Below are positions 42,706-53,226 of a stretch of DNA of 64,000 nucleotides, in pieces. Position 1 is the first letter of the stretch. Each line of letters starts with the position of its first letter. The notes under the pieces are model-generated. The model saw only the letters and a program-made list of their open reading frames with translations, was not told the DNA's origin and ran no database searches. The stretch is from assembly GCF_024585165.1 (NCBI RefSeq), contig NZ_CP029008.1, positions 5,599,501 to 5,663,500 of the forward strand, in the 5' to 3' direction. Source of the DNA: Bradyrhizobium sp. WBOS07 (GTDB taxonomy: Bacteria > Pseudomonadota > Alphaproteobacteria > Rhizobiales > Xanthobacteraceae). Made by a program: the position numbers and the translations under genes.

Positions 42706-44436
42706 ATGCACGAGCTCATTCGCGACATCACTCTTTCTATCCTCTTCGCCTGGATGCTGGGCCTGCTCGCCCATTTCTCCCGGCAGCCGCTGATCCTGGC
42801 CTACCTTATCGCCGGCTTCTGCATAGGTCCATTCGGCGCCGGCTGGGTCCATTCGCAGGAATCGATCAGCGTCATCTCCGAGCTTGGCCTGATCTTCATG
42901 CTGTTCATGATCGGGCTGGAGATCGACCTGAAGAAGATCGTGCGGGCAGGGCGGGTGATCCTGTTCGCGGCGGGCAGCCAGCTGCTCGTCGGCTGCCTGC
43001 TCGGGGGTCTGTTCTTCGTCGGCATCGGCCTGGGGCTCGGCGGCGGGCACTTCGATGCGGTCTACCTCTCCGTCGCCTGCGCGCTGTCCAGCACCGTCAT
43101 CATCGTCAAGGTGCTCTACGAGAAGCGCGAGCTCGACACGCTGCCGGGGCGCATCACGCTCGGCGTGCTGGTGCTTCAGGACATCTTCGCCATCCTGTTC
43201 CTGGCGGTGCAGCCGAGCCTAGCCAATCTGCAGGTCAGCGTCATCCTGCTCTCGATCGGCCGCGTTGTGGTGCTGGTCACGGCCGCGCTGCTGGTCAGCC
43301 GCTACGTGCTGCCGAGGCTGTTCCACCAGATCGCCCGGCGGCCCGAGCTGATTCTGCTCGGCGCGCTCGCCTGGTGCTTCCTGGTCGCGGAGACCGCGTA
43401 TCAACTGTCGCTGTCGCGCGAGATGGGGGCGCTGATCGCCGGCGTCTCGCTCTCGACCTTTCCTTACGCGCTCGACGTCACCGCCAAGGTCACCACGCTG
43501 CGCGACTTCTTCATCACCCTGTTCTTCGTCGCGCTCGGCATGACCATTCCCGTGCCCGGCCTCTCGGTGATCAGCCTGGCCTTGATGATCGCGGCGTTCA
43601 CGGTGGTGAGCCGCCTCGTCACCACCTTCACCCCGCTCTACCTGATGAAGCAGGGCCTGCGCGCCAGCCTGCTGCCGGCGCTGAATCTGGCGCAGATCTC
43701 CGAGTTCTCGCTGGTCGTGATCCAGACCGGCATCACCGATCACCACATCGCAGCCGAGACGGCGAACGCGGCCTCCTTCGCCTTCGTGGTGCTGGCGGTG
43801 CTCTCGACCTTCGCGATGAGCCGCAGCGACGAGATCACCCGCTGGGCGATCGGTCCCTTGAAACGGATCGGCCTGCGCGACCTCGACCATGGCAGCGGCC
43901 ATGGCGAGGAGGGGCACGAGGGCGGCCACGGCGAGGCCCGCCGCATCGTCATTCTCGGCTTTTTCCGCGCGGCGAGCGCGCTCTTGGCCGAGATCGAACG
44001 GCAGACGCCGGTGCTGCTCGAGCAGATCACGGTAGTCGACTTCAACCCCAATGTGTACCAGACCCTGCTTTCGCGCGGCCTGCACGTGATCTACGGCGAT
44101 ATCAGCAATGTCGATACGCTGCTCCATGCCGGCATCGGCAAGTCCGAGATCATCATCCTCAGCGTGCCGGATTCGCTGCTGAAGGGCGCCACCAACGAGA
44201 AGCTGGTCCGCCACGTCCGCGCGCTCAATCCGACCGCCCTGATCGTCGCCACCGCCGACCTCCTGGCCGACGTCAGCGCCCTCTACGAGGCCGGCGCCAG
44301 CTACGTCACCGTGACCCGGCTCAGCGATGCGCACGAGCTGTTCACGGTCATCGAGGCGGCCCAGGCGGGCCTCTTGGCCGACAAGCGCGCCGAGCTCGAT
44401 CAGCGGCTCGGCGAACGGCGCGAGGTGCTGCCCTGA
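42706..44436 (+). CDS. Kef-type cation:proton antiporter with RCK/TrkA-N domain
   Basis: A 576-residue CPA2-family transporter. About 12 hydrophobic helices cover residues 8-390 (IAGFCIGPFGAGW and GLIFMLFMIGLEIDLKK are family hallmarks), a His-rich linker follows (HGSGHGEEGHEGGHGEA), then a TrkA-N-like NAD-binding domain (about 410-560: VILGFFRAAS ... VVDFNPN ... YGDISN). It likely exchanges K+ or Na+ for H+ in the inner membrane. The His-rich linker might sense metal or pH. The ATG is preferred over an upstream TTG because the first helix then begins normally. Confidence 0.9.
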   Translation: MHELIRDITLSILFAWMLGLLAHFSRQPLILAYLIAGFCIGPFGAGWVHSQESISVISELGLIFMLFMIGLEIDLKKIVRAGRVILFAAGSQLLVGCLLGGLFFVGIGLGLGGGHFDAVYLSVACALSSTVIIVKVLYEKRELDTLPGRITLGVLVLQDIFAILFLAVQPSLANLQVSVILLSIGRVVVLVTAALLVSRYVLPRLFHQIARRPELILLGALAWCFLVAETAYQLSLSREMGALIAGVSLSTFPYALDVTAKVTTLRDFFITLFFVALGMTIPVPGLSVISLALMIAAFTVVSRLVTTFTPLYLMKQGLRASLLPALNLAQISEFSLVVIQTGITDHHIAAETANAASFAFVVLAVLSTFAMSRSDEITRWAIGPLKRIGLRDLDHGSGHGEEGHEGGHGEARRIVILGFFRAASALLAEIERQTPVLLEQITVVDFNPNVYQTLLSRGLHVIYGDISNVDTLLHAGIGKSEIIILSVPDSLLKGATNEKLVRHVRALNPTALIVATADLLADVSALYEAGASYVTVTRLSDAHELFTVIEAAQAGLLADKRAELDQRLGERREVLP

Positions 44437-44605
44437 CGGCGTCCGGCCCGCTTCCGCTCCGCTGTCTGTGCCTATATCCTGGTATCTTTGGTGCAAGCCG
44501 GCCCTGCGACGGCCCGCCGCCCGGAATATGCGGTTGCGTCCAGGACACTAGCGCCCCGGTCCAAGTCCGGCTAAGCCTCCCGGCATAACCGATAGAGATT
44601 GGGAA

Positions 44606-45682
44606 ATGCCCGATAGCATTCAGGAAGTCTTGCAGGCCTTTGCCCGGGGCGAGCTCGTCGTCGTCACCGACGACGAGGACCGCGAGGGCGAGGGCGACCT
44701 GATCGTCGCCGCCTCGCTCTGCACCGCCGAGAAGATGGCGTTCATCATCCGCCACACCTCCGGCATCGTCTGCGCGCCGGTGACCAGCGAGGACGCGCGC
44801 CGCCTGCGGCTCGATCCGATGGTGGCCCACAACGACTCCGCGCACACCACCGCGTTCACGGTGTCGATCGACTACAAGCCCGATGGCGGCACCGGGATCT
44901 CCGCCGAGGAACGCGCCTCCTGCTGCCGCGCGCTGGCCAATCCCAACGTCGGCGCCAACGATTTCGCCCGGCCCGGCCACATCTTCCCGCTGATCGCCAA
45001 GGACGGCGGCGTGCTCCTGCGCTCCGGCCATACCGAGGCCGCGGTCGATCTCTGCAAGCTCTCCGGCCTGCCGCCGGTCGGCGTCATCAGCGAACTGATG
45101 AACGACGACGGCAGCGTGATGAAGGGCGAGCAGGTCGCGCAGTTCGCCGCCAGGCACAAGCTGAAGCACGTCACCATCGCGGACATGATCGCCTACCGCC
45201 AGGCGCGCGAGAAACTGATCGAGCGGGTCTCGACCTTCGTCACCGAAAGCCCGATCGGACCGTTGCAGGGCTATGCCTACCGCTCGCCGTTCGATTCCAT
45301 CGCCCATGTCGCCTTCGTCTACAACGGCGTCGGCGACGGCAAGAACGTGCTGACGCGCTTTCACAAGCCGAACATCGTCAAGGACATCTTCACCGGGCAC
45401 AAGCGCATGGCGGCGGTGCTGGAGCATTTCAAGAAGTCCGGCCGCGGCGTTCTGGTCTATTTGCGCGACGGTGCGGCCGGTGTGCCCGTCGCGGCGCTGC
45501 CGGACGAGACGGCGACGGAGGCCGACCGCAACCGCCAGTGGCGCGAGGTCGGCGTCGGTGCGCAGATCCTGCGCGATCTCGGCGTCACCTCGATCCGGCA
45601 TCTCACCTCCTCGGTGCACGACTACAAGGGCCTGTCGGGCTTCGGCATCGAGATCGTCGCCAACGAGCAGCTCGAGAGTTGA
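44606..45682 (+). CDS. ribB: 3,4-dihydroxy-2-butanone-4-phosphate synthase with degenerate GTP cyclohydrolase II domain
   Basis: A 358-residue protein for riboflavin biosynthesis. The N-terminal RibB domain (1-205) is complete: DDEDREGEGDL, IRHTSGIVCAP and FARPGHIFPL with the catalytic Glu, Asp and His residues. The C-terminal part (about 210-358) is RibA-like in fold (ESPIGPLQGYAYRS) but lacks the zinc-binding cysteine cluster and catalytic motif, so GTP cyclohydrolase II activity is not expected. This arrangement is common in alphaproteobacteria. No FMN riboswitch motif was found in the 169-base leader. Confidence 0.92.
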   Translation: MPDSIQEVLQAFARGELVVVTDDEDREGEGDLIVAASLCTAEKMAFIIRHTSGIVCAPVTSEDARRLRLDPMVAHNDSAHTTAFTVSIDYKPDGGTGISAEERASCCRALANPNVGANDFARPGHIFPLIAKDGGVLLRSGHTEAAVDLCKLSGLPPVGVISELMNDDGSVMKGEQVAQFAARHKLKHVTIADMIAYRQAREKLIERVSTFVTESPIGPLQGYAYRSPFDSIAHVAFVYNGVGDGKNVLTRFHKPNIVKDIFTGHKRMAAVLEHFKKSGRGVLVYLRDGAAGVPVAALPDETATEADRNRQWREVGVGAQILRDLGVTSIRHLTSSVHDYKGLSGFGIEIVANEQLES

Positions 45683-45821
45683 CGCGCAATGTCGTTCCGG
45701 GATGGCGCTGAAAGTGACCGCCCCCGGAACGAGCGAAAACCAGGACGCAATTGCACTTGTTGCCGCGGCGCTTTAGTTTGTCGGGCAATTGTTGACGGAA
45801 CCAGACGTGAAAGGACGTTTC

Positions 45822-47036
<1,215 letters not shown>

Positions 47037-47071
47037 ACGCCGCGTTCTTTGGTCGTGGCTAGCTTGTTCCG

Positions 47072-47192
47072 CTGTCATCGCCCGCCTTGTGCGCAGTGCG
47101 CACGGGGGCGGGCGATACAGTATTCCAGAGACCTCGCCTTCGCCTCAGCGCCGCGGCGTACTGGATACCCCGCTTTCGCGGGGTATGACGAA
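47072..47192. repeat. Dispersed palindromic element between the acyl-CoA dehydrogenase and MBL genes
   Basis: Nested dyads: CTGTCATCGCCCGCC / GGCGGGCGATACAG (47072-47120) enclosing GTGCGC/GCGCAC, and ATACCCCGC-TTTC-GCGGGGTAT (47165-47186). Such GC-rich palindrome pairs are common between Bradyrhizobium genes. Confidence 0.7.
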
Positions 47193-47220
47193 GAGTGGGT
47201 TGGTCCGTATAGGAAGTCCC

Positions 47221-48144
47221 ATGTCCGACAACGACGACGTCCCGTTCAACCGCAATTTTCCACTGCGTCCCGGCATCGTCGAGGAAGTCCGGCCCGGCGT
47301 GCGCCGCGTGCTCTGCAACAATCCGAGCCCGTTCACCTTCACCGGCACCGTCAGCTACATCGTCGGCCGAGGCAATGTCGCGATCATCGACCCCGGTCCC
47401 GACGATGAGGCGCATGCGGCTGCGCTGCTCGATGCCGTGCGCGGCGAGACGGTGAGCCATATCTTCGTCACCCACACCCATCGCGACCATTCGCCGAACA
47501 CGGCGCGGATCAAGCAGGCGACGGGGGCGCCGGTCTATGCCGAAGGCCCGCACCGCGCCTCGCGTCCGCGTTTCGAAAGCGAGAAGCACAATCCGGAATC
47601 CGGCGCCGACCGCGATTTCGCACCGGACGTCAACGTCGCGCATGGCGACGTCGTCGAGGGCGACGGCTGGCGGCTCGAGGCCGTGGCGACGCCCGGCCAC
47701 ACCGCCAATCATCTGGCATTCGCCTGGCCCGAGCGAAAGTTCAATTTCGTCGGCGATCACGTGATGGGCTGGTCGACCTCGATCGTGGCGCCGCCGGACG
47801 GCTCCATGATCGACTACATGGACTCGCTGGAGCGGCTGGCGGCACGCGAGGAGGATCTCTATTTCTCGGGCCACGGCCCTGAGATCCCCGACGGCCAGCG
47901 CTTCGTGCGCTTCCTGATCCGTCACCGCAAGGCGCGTGAGGCCTCGATCCTGCACCGCCTCGCCAAGGGCGAGACCGACATCCCGACCATGGTCCGCGCG
48001 ATCTATATCGGCATCGATCCCAGGCTGACGACCGCCGCCGGCTATTCCGTGCTGGCGCATCTGGAGGATCTGGTCGCCCGCGGCGTGGTCGCGACCGAGG
48101 GCGATCCTGTGATCACGGGGACGTATCGGATGGCGAACGCGTAG
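47221..48144 (+). CDS. Metallo-beta-lactamase-fold hydrolase
   Basis: A 307-residue protein of the MBL superfamily (LACTB2/glyoxalase-II-like). Zinc ligands: THTHRDHSPN (HxHxDH), the TPGHT His and the GDHVMGW Asp. A C-terminal winged-helix-like segment (HLEDLVARGVVATEG) follows, typical of the LACTB2 subgroup. The substrate is unknown; family members act on thioesters or single-stranded RNA. It starts exactly after the palindromic element, without a strong ribosome binding site. Confidence 0.88.
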   Translation: MSDNDDVPFNRNFPLRPGIVEEVRPGVRRVLCNNPSPFTFTGTVSYIVGRGNVAIIDPGPDDEAHAAALLDAVRGETVSHIFVTHTHRDHSPNTARIKQATGAPVYAEGPHRASRPRFESEKHNPESGADRDFAPDVNVAHGDVVEGDGWRLEAVATPGHTANHLAFAWPERKFNFVGDHVMGWSTSIVAPPDGSMIDYMDSLERLAAREEDLYFSGHGPEIPDGQRFVRFLIRHRKAREASILHRLAKGETDIPTMVRAIYIGIDPRLTTAAGYSVLAHLEDLVARGVVATEGDPVITGTYRMANA

Positions 48145-48146
48145 CT

Positions 48147-48264
48147 CTCCGCCGTCATTCCGGGGCGCGGCGAAGCGGCGAGCCCGGAATCCATTCATCC
48201 ACCAACTCTGCGGCGCGATGCATTCCGGGCTCGCGCTGACGCGCGCCCTGGAATGACGGTGGAG
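48147..48264. repeat. Long inverted repeat, GTCATTCCGGGGCGCG family
   Basis: CTCCGCCGTCATTCCGGGGC and its imperfect complement (GCCCTGGAATGACGGTGGAG) border the element, with nested CCCGGAAT / ATTCCGGG dyads inside. It fills the convergent gap between the MBL and DUF1499 genes and could act as a bidirectional terminator. The sequence is a familiar Bradyrhizobium intergenic repeat. Confidence 0.8.
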
Positions 48265-49119
48265 CTATTTCTTCACCGTCTTTGCCGGCGCCTTCGGCGG
48301 CGTCACCGGCGTCTTCTTCACCGGCTTGAGCGCGTCGGCATCGGCGGCGCTATTGAGATCGTCGATGAATTTCTTGATCCGCGCGGCGTTGCTGCCGAGA
48401 TCGCTGTCGAAATTGCGCGAGGCCGAGCGGATGTCGACGCGGGAATCGTCGCCATCCGCCACGAACCTGATCGAAATGTCCTCACGGAAACCCATGATCG
48501 GCGTGCGCGCCACCGCCTCGATGCGGCCGATGCGGCGCGGCGGCTGCGGCGCACGCTCGTCGATGACGATCCATTTGCGCTTGTGGATGAGCTGGAGTGC
48601 GATCGCATAGGCGCGGTCGACGGAAATCTCGAGCTCGACCGGCTCGACGTCGGGATAGAAGTGGCGCTGCTGCTCCGCCGAATAGAGGCCGGCATAGACC
48701 GCGGGGTTGGTGCCCTCGCCGGTGCGCAGCCTTGCCAGGGCGTCGAAGCGCGGCGGGTCGATCGGGTCGGTGGTGATGTCGTAGATCGCCGGCAGCTTGC
48801 GATATTGCAAGGCCAGATAGGCGGGATAGGCGAGGATCGCCCCGTCGATCAGGAAAGCGAGCAGGATGCGCGCCATGCCGCGCGAGCCGTTCTGCCAGAT
48901 CGCGGCAAAGCCTAAGAGCCCGAACAGGATCGAGAGACCGGATATCGCGAGCCCGCCAAGGAAGGTGGCGAGCGCCGGCTTCGGCTCCAGGAAATCGAAG
49001 CGGACGATGATGATCGACACCACTACGGCCACCACCGCGAACACGGCCAGATTGCGCGCCCAGCTCGCGAGGCTGGACACGGGCTCCGACTGGTAGGGAG
49101 CGGAAAACCTGCGGGCCAT
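48265..49119 (-). CDS. DUF1499 membrane protein
   Basis: A 284-residue inner-membrane protein with three hydrophobic helices (about residues 20-42, 50-75 and 85-105) and a soluble DUF1499 domain (about 120-265: YDITTDPIDPPRF, VELEISVDRAYAIALQL, IRSASRNFDSDLGSNAARIKKF). The C-terminus is a K/P/A tail. The function is unknown. The ATG is chosen because the reading frame upstream runs through repeat sequence. Confidence 0.85.
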   Translation of the reverse strand: MARRFSAPYQSEPVSSLASWARNLAVFAVVAVVVSIIIVRFDFLEPKPALATFLGGLAISGLSILFGLLGFAAIWQNGSRGMARILLAFLIDGAILAYPAYLALQYRKLPAIYDITTDPIDPPRFDALARLRTGEGTNPAVYAGLYSAEQQRHFYPDVEPVELEISVDRAYAIALQLIHKRKWIVIDERAPQPPRRIGRIEAVARTPIMGFREDISIRFVADGDDSRVDIRSASRNFDSDLGSNAARIKKFIDDLNSAADADALKPVKKTPVTPPKAPAKTVKK

Positions 49120-49223
49120 CGAGTGCTCTGCCGGGTTGGCGATGCCGGCCGGTAAGGCGCGACGACGAGCCCGTTGAGACCACGGTCCGGGGGCAAATTC
49201 AAGAGTTCCGCAGGTACCTCGTT

Positions 49224-49309
49224 CGTCATGTCCGGGTTTGTCCCGGGCATCCACGTTCTTTTTGCCGTGAGGTGAGGCGTGGATGGCCGGGACAAGCCCG
49301 GCCATGACG
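49224..49309. repeat. Inverted repeat, GTCATG..GTCCCGGGCATCCACG family, copy 1
   Basis: CGTCATGTCCGGGTTTGTCC and GGGACAAGCCCGGCCATGACG form long imperfect arms around a loop that includes CATCCACG / CGTGGATG. A second copy lies at 61.8 kb. The gap also contains part of a small-ORF-rich but non-coding stretch; nothing else is recognised. Confidence 0.8.
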
Positions 49310-49368
49310 TCGTGGAGGCTTCAATGCGTCAAACGCTCGCCCCCTTCAGGGGAGGGTGGCACCGCGTC

Positions 49369-50997
49369 CTATGCTGCCGCGTTCGGGAAGCGATAATCCT
49401 TGAACTGGTCGCGCAGCGCAGTCTTCAGGATCTTGCCGGTGGCCGTGTGCGGAATACCCTCGACGAAGGCGACGTCGTCGGGCATCCACCATTTGGCGAT
49501 CTTGCCGTCCATGAACTTCAGGATCTCCTCGCGGGTGGCGTGCTGGCCCTGCTTGAGCTGCACGATCAAGAGCGGCCGCTCGTCCCATTTGGGATGGAAC
49601 ACGCCGATCACGGCGGCTTCCGCCACGGCCGGATGACCGACGGCGAGGTTCTCGAGATCGATCGAGGAGATCCACTCGCCGCCGGACTTGATCACGTCCT
49701 TGGAGCGGTCGGTGATCCGCATGTAGCCGTCCTCGTCGATGGTCGAGACGTCGCCGGTGTCGAAGAAGCCGTCCTCGTCGAGGATGTTAGTGTCGACGCG
49801 GTAATAGGCCTTGGCGACGGCGGGGCCGGAGACCTTGAGGCGGCCGAAGGTCTTGCCGTCCCAGGGCAGCTCCTTGCCGGCATCGTCGGTGATCTTCATC
49901 TCGACCGCGAAGGGCGCATAGCCCTGCATCTGGAGCACGTCGAGCCTGGCATCGCCGGTGGCGTTCTGGAACGGCGGCTTCAGCGCCGCGACGCTGCCGA
50001 TCGGGCTCATCTCGGTCATGCCCCAGGCGTGACGCACGTTCGAGCCCATGTCGAGGAAGGCCTTGATCATTGAGCGCGGCATCGCCGAGCCGCCGCAGAT
50101 CACCATCTTCAGATCCGGCAGCTTGAGATTATTGGCCGACATGTGCTGGAGCAGCATCAGCCACACCGTCGGCACGCCGGCGGTGTGCGTCACCCTCTCG
50201 GTCGAGAGCAGCTCATAGACCGAGGCGCCGTCGAGCTTGGCGCCGGGCATGACCAGCTTGGTGCCCTGCGAAGGGGCGGAGAAGGCGATGCCCCAGCTGT
50301 TGGCATGGAACAGTGGAACCACCGGCAGCATTGTCTCGGACGCACTCGTGCCGAGGGCGTCGACATTGTTGGCCATCAGCGCGTGCAGCACGTTGGAGCG
50401 ATGCGAATACAGCACACCCTTGGGATCGCCGGTGGTGCCGGAGGTGTAACACATCGCGGCTGCCGTGTTCTCGTCAAAGTCCTTCCATTTGAATTTGCCG
50501 TCCGCCTGCGCGATCCAGTCCTCGTAGGCGATCACGTTCTTCAGCGTGGTCTGCGGCATGTGCGCCTTGTCGGTGAGCACGACGTAGCGCTCCACGCTCG
50601 GCAGCTTGTCGGCGATCTTCTCCAGGATCGGAATGAAGGTGAGGTCGGTCATCACGATGCGGTCTTCCGCATGGTTGATGATCCAGGCGATCTGCTCGGG
50701 GAAAAGGCGGGGATTGACCGTATGGCAGATGGCACCGATTCCCATGATGCCGTACCACACCTCGAGATGGCGCCAGGTGTTCCAGGCGATGGTGGCGACA
50801 CGGTCTCCGAGCTTGATGCCGTCGCGCTCCAGCATCTGCGAGACCTTGAGCGCGCGCTTGTGGATCTCGGCGTAAGTGGTGCGATGGATCGGTCCCTCGA
50901 CCGAGCGTGTGACCACCTCCTGCTTGCCATGAATTTTGGCGGCGTGTTCGATGATCCGGTGGCAGAGCAGGGGCCAATCTTGCATCAAACCAAGCAT
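49369..50997 (-). CDS. Fatty-acyl-CoA ligase (AMP-binding)
   Basis: A 542-residue adenylate-forming enzyme. The AMP/ATP loop is YTSGTTGDPKGV, the A4/A5 region WGMTEMSP, the hinge motif ITDRSKDVIKSGGEWIS and the C-terminal catalytic lysine in TATGKILKTALRDQ. It is the medium/long-chain acyl-CoA synthetase type (related to AlkK/FadD3) and activates carboxylic acids to CoA thioesters. The start follows GGAGGAA. It is divergent from the extensin-like gene, with only 64 bases between them. Confidence 0.92.
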   Translation of the reverse strand: MLGLMQDWPLLCHRIIEHAAKIHGKQEVVTRSVEGPIHRTTYAEIHKRALKVSQMLERDGIKLGDRVATIAWNTWRHLEVWYGIMGIGAICHTVNPRLFPEQIAWIINHAEDRIVMTDLTFIPILEKIADKLPSVERYVVLTDKAHMPQTTLKNVIAYEDWIAQADGKFKWKDFDENTAAAMCYTSGTTGDPKGVLYSHRSNVLHALMANNVDALGTSASETMLPVVPLFHANSWGIAFSAPSQGTKLVMPGAKLDGASVYELLSTERVTHTAGVPTVWLMLLQHMSANNLKLPDLKMVICGGSAMPRSMIKAFLDMGSNVRHAWGMTEMSPIGSVAALKPPFQNATGDARLDVLQMQGYAPFAVEMKITDDAGKELPWDGKTFGRLKVSGPAVAKAYYRVDTNILDEDGFFDTGDVSTIDEDGYMRITDRSKDVIKSGGEWISSIDLENLAVGHPAVAEAAVIGVFHPKWDERPLLIVQLKQGQHATREEILKFMDGKIAKWWMPDDVAFVEGIPHTATGKILKTALRDQFKDYRFPNAAA

Positions 50998-51061
50998 TCC
51001 GACGTTCCTCCGAGAAGCCGCTGGGCGCGTTGTCGCTCTCAGCGTAGGGCCAAAGATTGCC

Positions 51062-52174
51062 ATGACTTTTAGCCTGCCGGACTTTCGCCGCAAATGGTCT
51101 TGTCGCGGCTATATGTCCGCCGGCGCGGCAATGGTTACCGCTGCGCTCGGCCTGTCGCTCGTGCTCGTCGAGCAGGCAGAGGCGCGAAGGCATGCATCCC
51201 CCCTGGATATCTTCGGTATCGCCGCACCCCGGCCGCGCCCGGCGGTACATTCCGCCAAAATTCCGCTGCCGAGACCGCGCCCTGAGGAGGCCCCCAAAGC
51301 GCCGCAAGCGGCTCCGGCGGAGGCCGAGGACAGGCCCTCCCGGGACAAGCCGTCTGCCGATAAGCCAGCAGCCGACAAGCCCGCCGAGGCCGCGGCGCCG
51401 CCCGAGAAGCAGGCCTCGGCCTGCCGCCTCGCGCTGACCGAGGAGATCGCGATCGCGCCCTCCGTTCCGGACATCCGCGGCCCCGGCGCCTGCGGCGGCG
51501 AGGATCTGGTACGGCTGGAAGCCGTCGTGCTGCCGGACAAGCGCAAGGTGACGGTGAAGCCGGCCGCGATCCTTCGCTGCACCATGGCGTCCGCGATCGC
51601 CGATTGGCTGCGCAAGGACATGGTGCCGTTGGCCAGCAGCCTCGGCTCGACCATCAGCGACCTCGATAATTTCAATTCCTTCGAATGCCGCGGCCGCAAC
51701 CGCGTCGCCGGCGCGCTGCTGTCGGAGCACGGCAAGGCCAACGCCGTCGATGTGCGCGCCATCAAGCTGGCCAACGGGCAGTCGATCGGCCTCACCGACC
51801 GCACCATGCCGCGCGAGGTGCGCGAACGCGTGCTGCACTCGGTCTGCGCGCGGTTTTCCACCGTGCTCGGCCCGGGCTCGGACTGGTACCACGAGGACCA
51901 TATCCATCTCGACCTGGCGCAGCGGCGCAACGACTACCGGATCTGCCAGTGGAATGTCTGGGATCCGCTGCCACGGGTAGCCCCGCTGCTGCCGGCGGAA
52001 CGTCCCGAGGAAGCGCCACCGCGCGAGGTTGCGGCCAAACCTGAGGTCAAGCCCGAGGCGCGGCAAGGCGCTGACGAGGCGGCGGCGGAGAAGGCTCCAG
52101 CGCCGGCTGACAAGCCGGCGGCCGAGGGCAGCAAGTCCCGGCCGCACAAGCCGGCAACAAAAAAGCGCCGGTGA
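51062..52174 (+). CDS. Extensin-like C-terminal domain protein, exported
   Basis: A 370-residue envelope protein. An N-terminal hydrophobic segment (AGAAMVTAALGLSLVLVEQA) acts as signal or anchor, followed by a Pro/Lys/Ala-rich linker (about 60-150), the extensin-like domain (about 155-310) with conserved cysteines, HGKANAVDVRAI and WYHEDHIHLDL, and a second Pro/Lys/Ala tail. The His/Asp pattern resembles metal-dependent peptidoglycan amidases or VanY-like folds. A start 51 bases downstream is also possible. Its stop codon lies in the loop of a terminator hairpin. Confidence 0.85.
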   Translation: MTFSLPDFRRKWSCRGYMSAGAAMVTAALGLSLVLVEQAEARRHASPLDIFGIAAPRPRPAVHSAKIPLPRPRPEEAPKAPQAAPAEAEDRPSRDKPSADKPAADKPAEAAAPPEKQASACRLALTEEIAIAPSVPDIRGPGACGGEDLVRLEAVVLPDKRKVTVKPAAILRCTMASAIADWLRKDMVPLASSLGSTISDLDNFNSFECRGRNRVAGALLSEHGKANAVDVRAIKLANGQSIGLTDRTMPREVRERVLHSVCARFSTVLGPGSDWYHEDHIHLDLAQRRNDYRICQWNVWDPLPRVAPLLPAERPEEAPPREVAAKPEVKPEARQGADEAAAEKAPAPADKPAAEGSKSRPHKPATKKRR

Positions 52175-52187
52175 AGCCGGCGCTTTT
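52161..52187 (+). terminator. Terminator hairpin enclosing the extensin-like stop codon
   Basis: AAAAGCGCCGG (52161-52171) and CCGGCGCTTTT (52177-52187) are perfectly complementary with a 5-base loop that contains the TGA stop codon. Flanking A and T runs make it work in either direction, serving the convergent L,D-transpeptidase gene as well. Confidence 0.85.
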
Positions 52188-52212
52188 GGATGTCAGAAAG
52201 ATCAGGCGGCGA

Positions 52213-52890
52213 TCAGTAGCTGACCGCCTGGCTGTTGCCGAGCGCCAATCGCGAATTGTACGGCGAGTCGCCGTGCTTGGGCTCAAGCACCACAACGAGG
52301 GTGCCGACCTTGACCCGATCATAGAGATCGATCGCGTCCTCGTTGGTCAGGCGGATGCAGCCTGACGAGATTGAGGCGCCGATATATTCCGGCTGGTTGG
52401 TGCCGTGGATGCGGAACAGCGTGTCCTTGCCCCCCGAATAGAGGTACAGCGCGCGAGAGCCCATCGGATTGTCCGGGCCGGGGGCGACATAGGTCGGCAC
52501 GCCCAGGCGCGAAATCTCGCCGGGGGTGGGGTGCCAGGCCGGCCACTCGGTCTTGCTGCCGACCTTGGCGATGCCCGACCAGGCCATGGCCTCTTCGCCC
52601 ACGGTGATGCCGTAGCGGATCGCCTTGCCGCCCTCCAGCACGTAATAGAGGTAATGGTTGTCGGAATCGACCACGATCGAGCCCGGCGATTCCTTGCGGT
52701 GGTATTCGACGATGGCGCGGCGGAACGGCTCTGCGACCGGGGCGTTCTCGTATTTGACCTTGGCGAGCAGTTCCTTGTCCTTCGGCTTGAAGGCCTTGGT
52801 GTCGGTCGCCTCATAGCGAGTGGCCTGCATGCAGCCCGACAGCATCAGGCCGGCGGCCAAAATCCCAAACATAACTTTCAGCGACGACAT
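52213..52890 (-). CDS. L,D-transpeptidase lipoprotein (YkuD domain)
   Basis: A 225-residue peptidoglycan-crosslinking enzyme. The N-terminus has a lipoprotein signal with lipobox LMLSGC. The YkuD catalytic motif is HGTNQPEYIG...SSGCIRL, with the nucleophile Cys and its His partner. It forms 3-3 crosslinks or attaches proteins to peptidoglycan. The start is chosen for the short basic n-region before the hydrophobic core. It is convergent with the extensin-like gene; both act in the envelope. Confidence 0.93.
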   Translation of the reverse strand: MSSLKVMFGILAAGLMLSGCMQATRYEATDTKAFKPKDKELLAKVKYENAPVAEPFRRAIVEYHRKESPGSIVVDSDNHYLYYVLEGGKAIRYGITVGEEAMAWSGIAKVGSKTEWPAWHPTPGEISRLGVPTYVAPGPDNPMGSRALYLYSGGKDTLFRIHGTNQPEYIGASISSGCIRLTNEDAIDLYDRVKVGTLVVVLEPKHGDSPYNSRLALGNSQAVSY

Positions 52891-53226
52891 GGTTTGGTTC
52901 CAATCAAAACAATACCGTGCGGAATGCCTGAGCCTAACGCCCAAGTTCCTCGACTCTGTTAATCCCATTATCGTTGAAATCTGCCACAATTCCAGCACTG
53001 AAGCCCTTTTCCCGCGCTGCGAGAGCCGAGCTGTGGCTTTTCTGCCGCAAATTTTGCAGCACCGTGCAAGATTTTGGGCGGGAAATGGCCGACTGTCGTT
53101 TCCGTGCCACAGTCGAGCCGTGACGTGGCCGCAAATCCAAACGCTTCCTTAATGCAGATGTCATCGTGAACTGGCCAGAATCGCGCTAAGGGCTGGCTTT
53201 CTGTCGCAGGTCTGTCGGAGTCGTGC
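52891..53226. other. Gap of 336 bases between divergent ldt and corA genes
   Basis: No coding frame, RNA gene or strong palindrome is recognised. The stretch is less GC-rich than its surroundings and presumably holds the two divergent promoters. No EcfG-type or FixK-type motif was found. Confidence 0.5.

Noticed and set aside
44437..44605. FMN riboswitch before ribB
   Set aside because: I looked for the conserved AGGGCGGGG / CCCACCGGCGGTA / GCCCGCGAGC segments and found none in the leader.
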